A stretch of 26,238 nt of DNA. Source: Microbacteriaceae bacterium UBA4731. GTDB taxonomy: Bacteria > Actinomycetota > Actinomycetes > Actinomycetales > Microbacteriaceae. Position 1 is the stretch's first letter, and every line of letters starts with the position of its first letter. Positions 13,657-21,424 of this stretch are shown piece by piece. The DNA lies in contig DHJB01000051.1 in assembly GCA_002404115.1 (NCBI GenBank), positions 1 through 26,238 on the forward strand, written 5' to 3'. The notes under the pieces were generated by a model. It was not told the origin of the DNA. It was given only the letters and a program-made list of their open reading frames with translations, and ran no database searches. The translations under genes were made by a program, and so were the position numbers.

Positions 13657-14637
13657 ATGCTCACTGCCGCCTCCCCCGATGTCGCTCTCCCGTCCCACGC
13701 GTGGGGGTACGGCCTGGCCACGATCGCGGGCGACGGAACGGTGCTCGACACGTGGTTCCCGGCGCCCAGCCTGGGCACACTGCCCGCCGGCCGCGACCGC
13801 TGGATCGTGCCGGCCGAGCTCGAAGAGGTCACGGGAGACGACGCCCGGCGCAACGTGCGGCTGGACGCCGTCACCGTGCAGATCGACCTCCAGGCGGCAC
13901 CGACCGGAACGACGGATGCCTACCTCCGCCTGCACCTGCTCTCGCACCTCCTCGTGCGCCCGAACAGCATCAACCTCGACGGCATCTTCGGTCACCTGCC
14001 GACCGTCGTCTGGACCAACGCCGGCCCGATGCTCCCGGCCGACTTCGACCGCCTGCGCCCGTCGCTCCAGCGCCTCGGCATCCAGGCGACCGGCATCGAC
14101 AAGTTCCCCCCGCTGCTGAACTACGTCACCCCCGACCGGGTCAGGATCGCGGATGCCTCGCGCGTGCGCCTCGGCGCGCACCTGTCCCCCGGCACCACCG
14201 TCATGCACGAGGGCTTCGTCAACTTCAACGCCGGCACCCTCGGCACGTCGATGGTCGAGGGCCGCATCTCCCAGGGCGTCGTCGTCGGCGACGGCGCCGA
14301 CATCGGCGGCGGTGCCTCGATCATGGGCACGCTGTCCGGCGGCGGCACGCAGCGCGTCTCCATCGGCGCGCGCGCCCTCCTCGGCGCGAACTCCGGCGTC
14401 GGCATCGCGATCGGCGACGACACGGTCGTCGAGGCCGGCCTCTACGTGACCGCGGGCACCAAGGTCGTTCTGGTCGGCCAGCCGCGCACGGCGGATGGGG
14501 CGCCCCGCACGGTGAAGGCGCTCGAGCTCTCCGGCGTGCCGAACCTGCTCTTCCGCAGAAACTCGCTTACCGGTGCGGTCGAGGTCCTGCAGAGGAGCGG
14601 GACCGGTATCGTGCTGAACGAACAGCTTCACGCCTAG
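13657..14637 (+). CDS. dapD: Tetrahydrodipicolinate N-succinyltransferase DapD, 326 aa
   Basis: DapD transfers succinyl from succinyl-CoA to tetrahydrodipicolinate, the first committed step of the succinylase branch of diaminopimelate synthesis. The N-terminal alpha/beta domain (1-155, with LLVRPNSINLDGIFG) is followed by a left-handed beta-helix of hexapeptide repeats (about 160-285: GAHLSPGTTVMHEGFVNFNAGT, GDGADIGGGASIMGTLSGGG). The length and N-domain are those of the actinobacterial DapD type, longer than the proteobacterial one. The purines AGAGG end one base before the ATG and cannot act as a ribosome binding site, consistent with the leaderless promoter at 13645. The product feeds DapC and DapE, both encoded in this window. 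Confidence 0.94.
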   Translation: MLTAASPDVALPSHAWGYGLATIAGDGTVLDTWFPAPSLGTLPAGRDRWIVPAELEEVTGDDARRNVRLDAVTVQIDLQAAPTGTTDAYLRLHLLSHLLVRPNSINLDGIFGHLPTVVWTNAGPMLPADFDRLRPSLQRLGIQATGIDKFPPLLNYVTPDRVRIADASRVRLGAHLSPGTTVMHEGFVNFNAGTLGTSMVEGRISQGVVVGDGADIGGGASIMGTLSGGGTQRVSIGARALLGANSGVGIAIGDDTVVEAGLYVTAGTKVVLVGQPRTADGAPRTVKALELSGVPNLLFRRNSLTGAVEVLQRSGTGIVLNEQLHA

Positions 14638-14670
14638 CACCACGGGGCACAGCCGTCACAAGGGAGCGAA

Positions 14671-17286
14671 GTGGGCACCGACGCACCACGCAGCAGGCGC
14701 CACCGGAGGGCGAGCACGATCTTCACCGTGCTCGGCATCCTCCTCAGCCTCGTCATCGTCGCCGCGGGGCTGGGAACCTGGACGGTCATCCGGTCGTTCC
14801 CGACGCTCGCCGGCCAGGTGGACATCCCGGGGCTCGGCGACGACGTCACCGTATACCGCGACGGCGCCGGCATCCCGCAGATCGTCGCGAAAACGTCGAC
14901 CGACCTGTTCGAGGCCGAGGGGTACGTGCACGCCCAGGACCGGTTCTGGGAGATGGACTTCCGCCGGCACGTGACGGCCGGTCGCCTCTCCGAGCTGTTC
15001 GGCAAGAGCCAGGTGGGTACGGACACCTTCATCCGCACGCTCGGCTGGCGGGCCGTCGCCGAGAAAGAGGTCAAGCTGCTCGACCCCGTCTCGCTCGGCT
15101 ACTACCAGGCCTACGCCGACGGCGTGAACGCCTACCTGGCCACGCACAAGGGCGCCGACATCTCCCTCGAGTACGCGGTGCTCGGCCTGCAGAACGCCGG
15201 CTACAAGCCGGAGCCGTGGACACCGGCCGACTCGGTCGCCTGGCTGAAGGCGATGGCCTGGGATCTCAGGTCCAATCTCGACGACGAGATCGACCGGGCC
15301 CAGCAGGCTGCCACGCTCACCCCCGCCGAGATCGGCGAACTCCACCCCGCCTACCCCTACGCCACCCACCCGACCATTGTGGGCGGCATGCCCCGTCAGG
15401 CGAGCGCGGCCACCGCCGCGGCGCCGGACACCACCGAACCCATCGCGAGCACCGCACTCGCCTCCCCGCTCAGCCAGCTGCGCACCGCCCTCGCCTCGGT
15501 TCCCGAACTGCTCGGCCCGGCCGGCGGCGAAATCGGCTCGAATTCCTGGGTGGTCTCCGGCGCGCACACCGACACCGGCAAACCCATCCTCGCGAACGAC
15601 CCGCACCTCGGCCCGGTCCTGCCGTCGGTCTGGTACCAGGTTGGCCTGCGCTGTGAAAGGGTGACCGACGACTGCCCGTTCGATGTCGCCGGCTACGGGT
15701 TCACCGGCATGCCCGGCATCATCATCGGCCACAACGCCCGCATCGCCTGGGGCTTCACCAATCTGGGGCCGGATGTCGCCGACCTCTACCTCGAGAAGGT
15801 GACCGGCGACACCTACGAGTACGACGGTGTGCAGAAGCCGCTCACCGTGCGGAACGAGAAGATCTCCGTGGCAGGCGGCCCCCCGGTGAAGATCGAGATC
15901 CACTCGACCGAGCACGGCCCGATCGTCAGCGGCCTCGACGGGACGGCGTTCCCGGCGATCGCGAGCAACTACCCGCGGGCCGCCGGGGTGACGGCACCCG
16001 CGCCGGCGCCAACGCCCACCTCCACTCCGGCCGCCGGCACCCCGGCGACCAGCTACCAGCTCTCCCTCCAGTGGACGGCGTTCACCCCCGGGCGCACGGC
16101 ATCCGCCATCTTCGCCCTCGACGCCGCAACCGACTGGCCGAGTTTCCGGGCCGCGGCCAAGATGTTCGAGGTTCCGTCGCAGAACCTAATGTACGCCGAC
16201 GTGGACGGCAACATCGGATACCAGGCGCCCGGCCTCATCCCGATCCGGAAGAAGGGCGACGGCACGGTGCCCGTGCCCGGCTGGACGAGCCAGTACGGCT
16301 GGAAGGGCTACATCCCCTTCGCGAAGCTTCCGACGACGTTGAACCCGGCCCGGGGATTCATCGTCAGCGCCAACAACGCCTCGGTCGGGCCGGACTACCC
16401 GTACCTCCTCACGAAGGACTGGGACCTGGGCTACCGCGCGAACGAGATCACGGGCCGCTTGCAGGCCCTGATCGACGCCAAAACGCCGATCACGACCGAC
16501 ACCATGAGCACGATTCAGTCCGACAACTTCAGCGCCGTCGCTGCGGCCCTCGTACCGCTGCTGAGGAACGTGAAGGTCTCCGGCAAGGCGCGTGAGGCCC
16601 AGGCCCTCTTCGACGGCTGGGACTACCAGATGGACTCGACCAGCGCAGCCGCGGCGTACTTCAACATCTTCTGGCGCAACCTCCTGGTCGACATGTTCGA
16701 CCACAAGTTCCCGGACGCACCGAAGATGACCGGCGGAGACCGCGACTTCGGGGTCGTGATGTCCCTGCTCAAGCAACCGGATTCCGAGTGGTGGGTCAAC
16801 GAACGGATCGGGGCCGTCGGACGCGACAGCATGCTCTCCCGCGTGCTCACCCGCGCCGCCACCGAGGGGGCCCACCTGATGGGGTCGAAGGCCGCCGCCT
16901 GGCAATGGGGCGAGCTGCACACCCTGGAACTGACGAACGCGAGCTTCGGCGAATCGGGCGTTGCACCGATCGAGTGGCTCTTCAACCGCGGCCCGTACGA
17001 GCTCGCCGGCGGGTCATCCGTCGTCAACGCGGTCGGCTGGGATGCCGCGGTCGGGTACGGCGTGGACTGGGTTCCGTCGATGCGGCAGGTGGTCAGCCTG
17101 GCCGACCTGGACGACTCGACCTGGCTGAACCTGGCCGGAGCCTCCGGGCACGCCTTCCACCCGAACTACGTCGACCAGATGCCGCTCTGGCAGCACCACG
17201 AAACCCGCCCGTGGCTGTTCAGCCTCGACAAGGTCGAGGCTGCGGCGAAGGACACCCTCCACCTGCGCGCCAGGCCAACCCCATAA
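14671..17286 (+). CDS. Penicillin-acylase-family N-terminal nucleophile hydrolase, 871 aa
   Basis: This is a secreted or membrane-anchored S45-type amidase made as a precursor that would cleave itself into alpha and beta chains. A hydrophobic segment at residues 16-38 after a basic start is a signal anchor. The alpha region carries GYVHAQDRFWEMDF (about 86-99). The predicted autocleavage site is before S290 in GSNSWVVSG, the new N-terminal Ser nucleophile. ANDPHLG and GHNARIAWGFTN follow as in the family. A Pro/Ala/Thr-rich linker (about 445-460) interrupts the beta chain. Natural substrates of such enzymes are often acyl-homoserine lactones, N-acyl amino acids or cyclic lipopeptides; none can be assigned here. 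The start is GTG 14671 with AGGGAG at 14661-14666. It follows dapD by 33 bases and converges with citrate synthase. Confidence 0.9.
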   Translation: MGTDAPRSRRHRRASTIFTVLGILLSLVIVAAGLGTWTVIRSFPTLAGQVDIPGLGDDVTVYRDGAGIPQIVAKTSTDLFEAEGYVHAQDRFWEMDFRRHVTAGRLSELFGKSQVGTDTFIRTLGWRAVAEKEVKLLDPVSLGYYQAYADGVNAYLATHKGADISLEYAVLGLQNAGYKPEPWTPADSVAWLKAMAWDLRSNLDDEIDRAQQAATLTPAEIGELHPAYPYATHPTIVGGMPRQASAATAAAPDTTEPIASTALASPLSQLRTALASVPELLGPAGGEIGSNSWVVSGAHTDTGKPILANDPHLGPVLPSVWYQVGLRCERVTDDCPFDVAGYGFTGMPGIIIGHNARIAWGFTNLGPDVADLYLEKVTGDTYEYDGVQKPLTVRNEKISVAGGPPVKIEIHSTEHGPIVSGLDGTAFPAIASNYPRAAGVTAPAPAPTPTSTPAAGTPATSYQLSLQWTAFTPGRTASAIFALDAATDWPSFRAAAKMFEVPSQNLMYADVDGNIGYQAPGLIPIRKKGDGTVPVPGWTSQYGWKGYIPFAKLPTTLNPARGFIVSANNASVGPDYPYLLTKDWDLGYRANEITGRLQALIDAKTPITTDTMSTIQSDNFSAVAAALVPLLRNVKVSGKAREAQALFDGWDYQMDSTSAAAAYFNIFWRNLLVDMFDHKFPDAPKMTGGDRDFGVVMSLLKQPDSEWWVNERIGAVGRDSMLSRVLTRAATEGAHLMGSKAAAWQWGELHTLELTNASFGESGVAPIEWLFNRGPYELAGGSSVVNAVGWDAAVGYGVDWVPSMRQVVSLADLDDSTWLNLAGASGHAFHPNYVDQMPLWQHHETRPWLFSLDKVEAAAKDTLHLRARPTP

Positions 17287-17288
17287 CC

Positions 17289-17359
17289 CGCCGAGATTGA
17301 CCGTTCCGGTCGAGATTGACCCGCGTACCGGGCCGACTCGACCGCACCTGTCAATCTCG
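17289..17359. repeat. 71-bp dispersed intergenic palindromic element, copy 2
   Basis: This element fills most of the 87-base gap between the convergent acylase and citrate synthase genes. It contains CGAGATTGAC at 17292-17301 and 17311-17320 and the inverse GTCAATCTCG at 17350-17359. It matches the reverse complement of 2408-2478 at 65 of 71 positions. Both copies start within about 30 bases of two stop codons, which fits a terminator-like or REP-like element. Confidence 0.85.
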
Positions 17360-17373
17360 GCGCGGGGGCAGGG

Positions 17374-18684
17374 TCAGCGGCGCGGGAAGTCGCGCGCCGG
17401 CGAACCGATGTACAGCTGTTGCGGGCGGCCGATCTTGGTTGCCGGGTCGGTGTTCATCTCGCGCCAGTGCGCGATCCAGCCCGGCAGGCGGCCGATCGCG
17501 AAGAGCACCGTGAACATCCGGGTCGGGAAGCCCATGGCCTTGTAGATGACGCCGGTGTAGAAGTCGACGTTCGGGTAGAGCTTGCGCTCCCGGAAGTAGT
17601 CGTCGTTGAGCGCGATGTGCTCGAGCTCCTGGGCGATGTCCAGCAGGTCGTCCTTGACGCCGAGGGCGGCGAGCACCTCGTGGGCGCTCTCCTTGACGAG
17701 CGTCGCGCGCGGGTCGTAGTTCTTATACACCCGGTGGCCGAAGCCCATCAGGCGAACGCCGTGCTCCTTGTTCTTGACCCGCTCGACGTACTTCTCGACG
17801 CCCTCGCCGGATGCCTTGATCTCGCCGAGCATCTTGAGGACGGCCTCATTGGCGCCGCCGTGCAGCGGCCCGAACAGCGCGTTGATGCCCGCGGAAATCG
17901 ACGCGAACAGGTTGGCCTCGGTCGAACCGACGAGGCGCACGGTCGAGGTCGACGCGTTCTGCTCGTGGTCCTCGTGCAGCATGAGCAGACGCTCGAGCGC
18001 GCGGCTGACGACCGGGTTCACCTCGTAGGGCTCGGCGTAGGTGCCGAAGTTGAGCTTGAGGAAGTTGTCGACGAAGCTCAGCGAGTTGTCGGGGTACAGG
18101 AACGCCTGGCCGATGCTCTTCTTGTGCGCGTACGCGGCCATGACCGGCAGCTTGGCGAGCAGGCGAATCGTCGAGATCTCGACCTGCGCCGGGTCCTTCG
18201 GACTGAGCGAGTCCTGGTAGTACGTCGACAGCGCCGAAACGCCGGAGGAGAGCACCGACATCGGGTGCGCGTTGTGCGGCAGCGCATCGAAGAAGCGGCG
18301 CAGGTCCTCGTGCAGCAGGGTGTGACGACGGATGCGGGTGTCGAACTCGTCGAGTTCACTCGCGCTGGGCAGCTCGCCGTAAATGAGCAGCCAGGCCGTC
18401 TCGAGGAAGCTCGAGTTCTGGGCGATCTGCTCGATCGGGTAGCCGCGATAGCGGAGGATGCCCTGCTCGCCGTCGATGAAGGTGATCGCCGAGCGGGTGG
18501 ACGCCGTGTTGACGAACCCCGAGTCGAGCGTGGTGAGCCCGGTCTGGCGGGTGAGGGTGGAGATGTCGATGCTGGCCGCACCGTCGGCGGCCTGCAGGAT
18601 CGGGAACTCGGCGCTCCCTCCGGGGAACGTGAGGGTGGCCTTCTGCGGCTCGGTGGATGGTGTTGGCTGTGTGACGTCGCTCAC
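17374..18684 (-). CDS. gltA: Type II citrate synthase, 436 aa
   Basis: This enzyme condenses oxaloacetate and acetyl-CoA to citrate at the entry to the TCA cycle. The catalytic triad is visible: H275 in GPLHGGAN, H317 in GFGHRVYK and D374 in NVDFYTG. The N-terminal small beta domain (about 15-60, including FIDGEQGILRYRGYPI further on) and the length near 430 mark the hexameric, NADH-sensitive bacterial type; the sensitivity is family knowledge, not shown here. The start is GTG 18684, since GGGAGG at 18694-18689 lies four bases upstream. An in-frame ATG at 18732 would add 16 residues across that ribosome binding site. A TAGGCT hexamer (18768-18763) could be the -10, leaving a leader of about 70 bases. 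It lies downstream of dapC on the same strand but is separated by 133 bases. Confidence 0.95.
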   Translation of the reverse strand: MSDVTQPTPSTEPQKATLTFPGGSAEFPILQAADGAASIDISTLTRQTGLTTLDSGFVNTASTRSAITFIDGEQGILRYRGYPIEQIAQNSSFLETAWLLIYGELPSASELDEFDTRIRRHTLLHEDLRRFFDALPHNAHPMSVLSSGVSALSTYYQDSLSPKDPAQVEISTIRLLAKLPVMAAYAHKKSIGQAFLYPDNSLSFVDNFLKLNFGTYAEPYEVNPVVSRALERLLMLHEDHEQNASTSTVRLVGSTEANLFASISAGINALFGPLHGGANEAVLKMLGEIKASGEGVEKYVERVKNKEHGVRLMGFGHRVYKNYDPRATLVKESAHEVLAALGVKDDLLDIAQELEHIALNDDYFRERKLYPNVDFYTGVIYKAMGFPTRMFTVLFAIGRLPGWIAHWREMNTDPATKIGRPQQLYIGSPARDFPRR

Positions 18685-18817
18685 GGCGCCTCCCTGAGTT
18701 TCTGTGGTCTGTGGCGGTACGCCGCGAGACACTTTCGGTGCAGGGCAACGTCAACCGGATACAGCCTAATCGGCCCGGACGCCTACTGTCGCATCCACCA
18801 AGACTCGTGCCAGTTCG

Positions 18818-19942
18818 TTAGCGGTGGTCCACAACCCGTGCCGAGGCGCGCAGACGCACGGCGGCGGCCGCGATCCGCTCGTCGGTGGCGGTGAGCGAGA
18901 AGCGCACGTGCTGCGGGTAGACGTCGCCGTAGAAGGGGCCGGGGCCGGCGAGGATGCCCAGGTCGGCCAGCCGGTCGATCGACTCCCAGGCGTCGACGCC
19001 CTCCGTTGCCCAGAGGTAGAGTCCGGCCTCGCTGTGGTCGATGCGGAAGCCGGCATCCTGCAACGCCGGAAGCAGCACCTGTCGGCGTGCCCGGTAGCGT
19101 TCCCGCTGCACGGCGACGTGCTCGTCGTCGCCGAGGGCGGCGACCATGGCGGCCTGCAGGGGCGCCGGAAGCATGAGCCCGGCGTGCTTGCGCACGGTCA
19201 GCAGTCGCCCGAGCACGGTGCTGCAGCCGGCCGCGAACGCCGCTCGGTACCCGGCCATGTTGGACTGCTTGCTCAATGAGTAGATCGCGAGCACGTTGTG
19301 GCGGCTCCCCCGGATGACCCGCGGGTCAAGGATGCTGGGGATCGGCTCGCTCGTCCACGGCTCGTCCCAGCCCAGCTCCGCGTAGCATTCGTCGCTGACG
19401 ATCACCGCGTCGAGTTCGCGCGCACGGTCGACGGCGGTGCGGAGTTCATCGACGGTGAGGACTCGCCCGTCCGGATTGCCCGGGCTGTTCAACCAGATCA
19501 GTTTCGTCGTGTCGGGCCACTCGGCCGGGTCGTCGGAGGCCAGCGAGTCGGCGCCGGCGATGGCCGCGCCGATCGCATAGGTCGGGTAGGCCGCGCGCGG
19601 GTGCACGATCGTGTCGCCCTCGCCGATGCCGAGCATGAACGGCAGCAGGGCAACGAGCTCCTTGGAGCCGATCGTCGGCAGCACGTTCCTCTCGGTCAGG
19701 CCGGTGACGCCGCGGCGGCGCTCGTACCAGGCCACGATCGCGCGCTGCAGCTCGGGGGTGCCGGCGGTCTGCGGGTACGCGTGGGCGTCGGTCGCCTCGG
19801 CGAGCGCCCGCCGGATGACCTCCGGCGTCACATCCACCGGGGAGCCGATCGACAGGTCCACGATGCCGTCGGCATGCGCGCGCGCCCGGGAGGCAAAGGG
19901 GACCATCTGGTCCCACGGGTAGTCGGGGAGCGGTTTCAGCAC
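18818..19942 (-). CDS. dapC: Succinyl-diaminopimelate aminotransferase DapC, 374 aa
   Basis: This is a PLP-dependent class I/II aminotransferase that makes N-succinyl-LL-2,6-diaminopimelate from the keto precursor and glutamate, between the DapD and DapE steps. PLP-site features are NSPGNPDG, a VSDECYAEL Asp/Tyr motif and the Schiff-base lysine K225 in YSLSKQSNMAGYR. The opening LPDYPWDQM is typical of the actinobacterial DapC/ferredoxin-linked group, which fixes the start at GTG 19942, seven bases after the ferredoxin stop. An in-frame start at 19981 would overlap ferredoxin and add unrelated residues. No clear ribosome binding site precedes GTG 19942, so translational coupling to ferredoxin is likely. 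The fdx-dapC pairing is conserved in Mycobacterium (recalled as Rv1177-Rv1178). Confidence 0.92.
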   Translation of the reverse strand: MLKPLPDYPWDQMVPFASRARAHADGIVDLSIGSPVDVTPEVIRRALAEATDAHAYPQTAGTPELQRAIVAWYERRRGVTGLTERNVLPTIGSKELVALLPFMLGIGEGDTIVHPRAAYPTYAIGAAIAGADSLASDDPAEWPDTTKLIWLNSPGNPDGRVLTVDELRTAVDRARELDAVIVSDECYAELGWDEPWTSEPIPSILDPRVIRGSRHNVLAIYSLSKQSNMAGYRAAFAAGCSTVLGRLLTVRKHAGLMLPAPLQAAMVAALGDDEHVAVQRERYRARRQVLLPALQDAGFRIDHSEAGLYLWATEGVDAWESIDRLADLGILAGPGPFYGDVYPQHVRFSLTATDERIAAAAVRLRASARVVDHR

Positions 19943-19949
19943 GGGCGAG

Positions 19950-20273
19950 TTAGTGCTGGACCTGCGGCGGCAGCACCGCAATGACCGGGTGGTCCTTCGG
20001 AATCACGCCGATCTTGGCGGCGCCGCCCGGGGAGCCGATGTCGTCGAAGAACTCGACGTTCGCCTTGTAGTAGTCGGCCCATTTGTCGGGCAGGTCGTCT
20101 TCGTAGTAAATGGCCTCGACCGGGCAGACCGGTTCGCAGGCGCCGCAGTCGACGCATTCGTCGGGGTGGATGTAGAGCGAACGCTCACCCTCGTAGATGC
20201 AATCGACCGGGCATTCATCGACGCAGGCGCGGTCTTTCACGTCAACGCAGGGCAGAGCAATGACGTACGTCAC
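19950..20273 (-). CDS. fdxA: 7Fe [3Fe-4S][4Fe-4S] ferredoxin, 107 aa
   Basis: This is a soluble electron carrier. The cysteine pattern is that of seven-iron ferredoxins: C9, C17 and C50 for the 3Fe-4S cluster, and C21, C40, C43 and C46 for the 4Fe-4S cluster, with C25 as the extra non-ligand cysteine. The acidic stretch [25 protein letters not shown] and a C-terminal extension match the FdxA/FdxC family of actinobacteria. Partner reductases and acceptors are not visible here. The start is GTG 20273. AAGGGA around 20290-20285 may be the ribosome binding site, though it lies rather far upstream. dapC follows at once, and the PIG-L fusion precedes it by 46 bases. Confidence 0.94.
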   Translation of the reverse strand: MTYVIALPCVDVKDRACVDECPVDCIYEGERSLYIHPDECVDCGACEPVCPVEAIYYEDDLPDKWADYYKANVEFFDDIGSPGGAAKIGVIPKDHPVIAVLPPQVQH

Positions 20274-20306
20274 AGTGGGCGGATTCCCTTCAGGAGCCGG
20301 ATTTCC

Positions 20307-20312
20307 AGTCTA
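20307..20312 (-). promoter_or_regulatory. Possible internal -10 hexamer TAGACT for ferredoxin-dapC
   Basis: On the minus strand TAGACT lies in the 46-base gap after the PIG-L fusion and would give a ferredoxin leader of about 27 bases. It may let fdx-dapC be transcribed apart from the upstream gene. Confidence 0.35.
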
Positions 20313-20319
20313 GGCCGGT

Positions 20320-21285
20320 TCAGCGCTTAGCCGGAAGTTTGGGCCACGCCAGCACGAGTGTGGCGATAAGCGTCGGCGCGACCGTCCACAGCGTGCCGGG
20401 CAGTCCGGCCGGCACCAGGACGGAGCCGCCCTGGCTGCGCAGGGAGAGCAGGAAGATGGTGCCGAGCATCCCGAGGGCGCAGCAGAACACGGGGAGCCGG
20501 TCGCCCAGCACCAGCCGCAGGCCAGCGAGCAGCGCGGCGACGGCCATGAGGGCGATGATCAGCCCGGCCGGGATCGTCACAGGCCCGAGCCGTACGGTGG
20601 CCTGGTGGGCGATCGTGCCGAGAACGCCGAAGGCCACACCGGCGGCCAGGGCGGCGGCGCTCACGACGAGACGGCCGACGAGCGTCAGCGGTTCCTCGCT
20701 GGGAACCCCCTGCGGCGGATCGAGCCGGAGGTAGGTTTCCGTGCCCGTGACGGCGAGGAGGGTGCCGTCGGCGAGGCGCACGGCGTGGTCGGCGACCGTC
20801 CACCGTCCGGGGTACGCGGCGAGCGCACGGAGCTTCTGCCCGACCTGGTCGCTCACGTCGATCGCGATGAGCCGCAGGCCGGCGGCGCCGGAGACACGTC
20901 GGCTCAGGTAGACGGGCAGCCCGGCCGCGTGGGCGGCGCCCGTCGCAGCCAGGCGCAGCCCGTCGTCGACGGTGCCGATCACGACGGCCGTGGGCCGCGC
21001 CTTCTGGATGACCTGGCGCAGGGCCTCCCTCAGCCCGCTCAGGTCGGCCTCCGGGTCGGCGGATGCGGCCGCCAGCGTCCGCCAGTCGTCCACGTCGAGC
21101 TCCGCGAGCGCCGCTTTCGCCTCGGCGGCGATGCCGGTTTCGTTGTCGGACGCGCCGCCGAACACAACCACCACCGGCACGTCAGCGGAGCGAAGCCGGG
21201 CGATGGTGCCGCCCGTGACGAGGGACTCGTCCCCGGGCCGCTCGTGCACGAACATGACGCGTTCGCCGCTGCCGGACAGGACCAT
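20320..21285 (-). CDS. Degenerate PIG-L (MshB-like) domain fused to a four-helix membrane domain, 321 aa
   Basis: The first 120 residues align by eye with PIG-L/LmbE deacetylases, the family of mycothiol enzyme MshB: the opening MFVHERPGDESLVTGGTIARL stands where MFVHAHPDDE-type sequence is expected. The zinc His is replaced by R16 and the catalytic Asp by G18; only D19-E20 remain. The later HPDH motif is not present (VIGTVDDGLRLAATGAAHAAG instead). After a beta-rich middle (about 120-198), four hydrophobic helices occur at roughly 202-226, 240-258, 264-282 and 297-315, resembling the separate membrane protein (DUF6113/Rv1171-like) that follows mshB in Mycobacterium. I infer a pseudoenzyme fused to that protein. 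The start is ATG 21285 with GGAG seven bases upstream; the in-frame ATG at 21336 is less likely. It is the first gene of a likely operon with fdxA and dapC. Confidence 0.8.
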   Translation of the reverse strand: MVLSGSGERVMFVHERPGDESLVTGGTIARLRSADVPVVVVFGGASDNETGIAAEAKAALAELDVDDWRTLAAASADPEADLSGLREALRQVIQKARPTAVVIGTVDDGLRLAATGAAHAAGLPVYLSRRVSGAAGLRLIAIDVSDQVGQKLRALAAYPGRWTVADHAVRLADGTLLAVTGTETYLRLDPPQGVPSEEPLTLVGRLVVSAAALAAGVAFGVLGTIAHQATVRLGPVTIPAGLIIALMAVAALLAGLRLVLGDRLPVFCCALGMLGTIFLLSLRSQGGSVLVPAGLPGTLWTVAPTLIATLVLAWPKLPAKR

Positions 21286-21362
21286 GAGGGGACTCCAAGG
21301 GGGATTGATATGGGCGATCGCCCTCTGATGAAGCATAACTAGACAGGGTCGGGCATCCGGGT

Positions 21363-21368
21363 TAGAGT
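21363..21368 (+). promoter_or_regulatory. Possible -10 hexamer TAGAGT of the efeUOB operon
   Basis: TAGAGT fits TANNNT and would start transcription near 21375, directly in front of the iron box. TAAGGT at 21378-21383, inside the box, is an alternative -10. In either case a bound repressor would cover the promoter or the start of transcription. Confidence 0.35.
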
Positions 21369-21377
21369 CGAATTAAG

Positions 21378-21396
21378 TAAGGTTAGCCTTACCATC
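21378..21396. promoter_or_regulatory. DtxR/IdeR-type iron box upstream of efeU
   Basis: The left half TAAGGTTAG matches the DtxR/IdeR half-site TWAGGTTAG perfectly, and the whole 19-mer agrees with the TTAGGTTAGSCTAACCTAA consensus at about 14 positions. A palindrome GTAAGG...CCTTAC (21377-21392) lies within it. It sits 29 bases before efeU, an iron-uptake gene, so iron-dependent repression is strongly suggested. Confidence 0.75.
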
Positions 21397-21424
21397 CTCC
21401 CCACTCCGATCCCCAGGAAGCCAC

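Noticed and set aside
13701..15656. Open frame of 651 codons spanning dapD and the acylase 5' part
   Set aside because: Its product is Arg/Pro/His-rich low complexity and it crosses two well-supported genes in another frame.
17419..18894. Open frame of 491 codons antisense to citrate synthase
   Set aside because: Citrate synthase on the other strand has all catalytic residues; this frame shows no recognisable fold.
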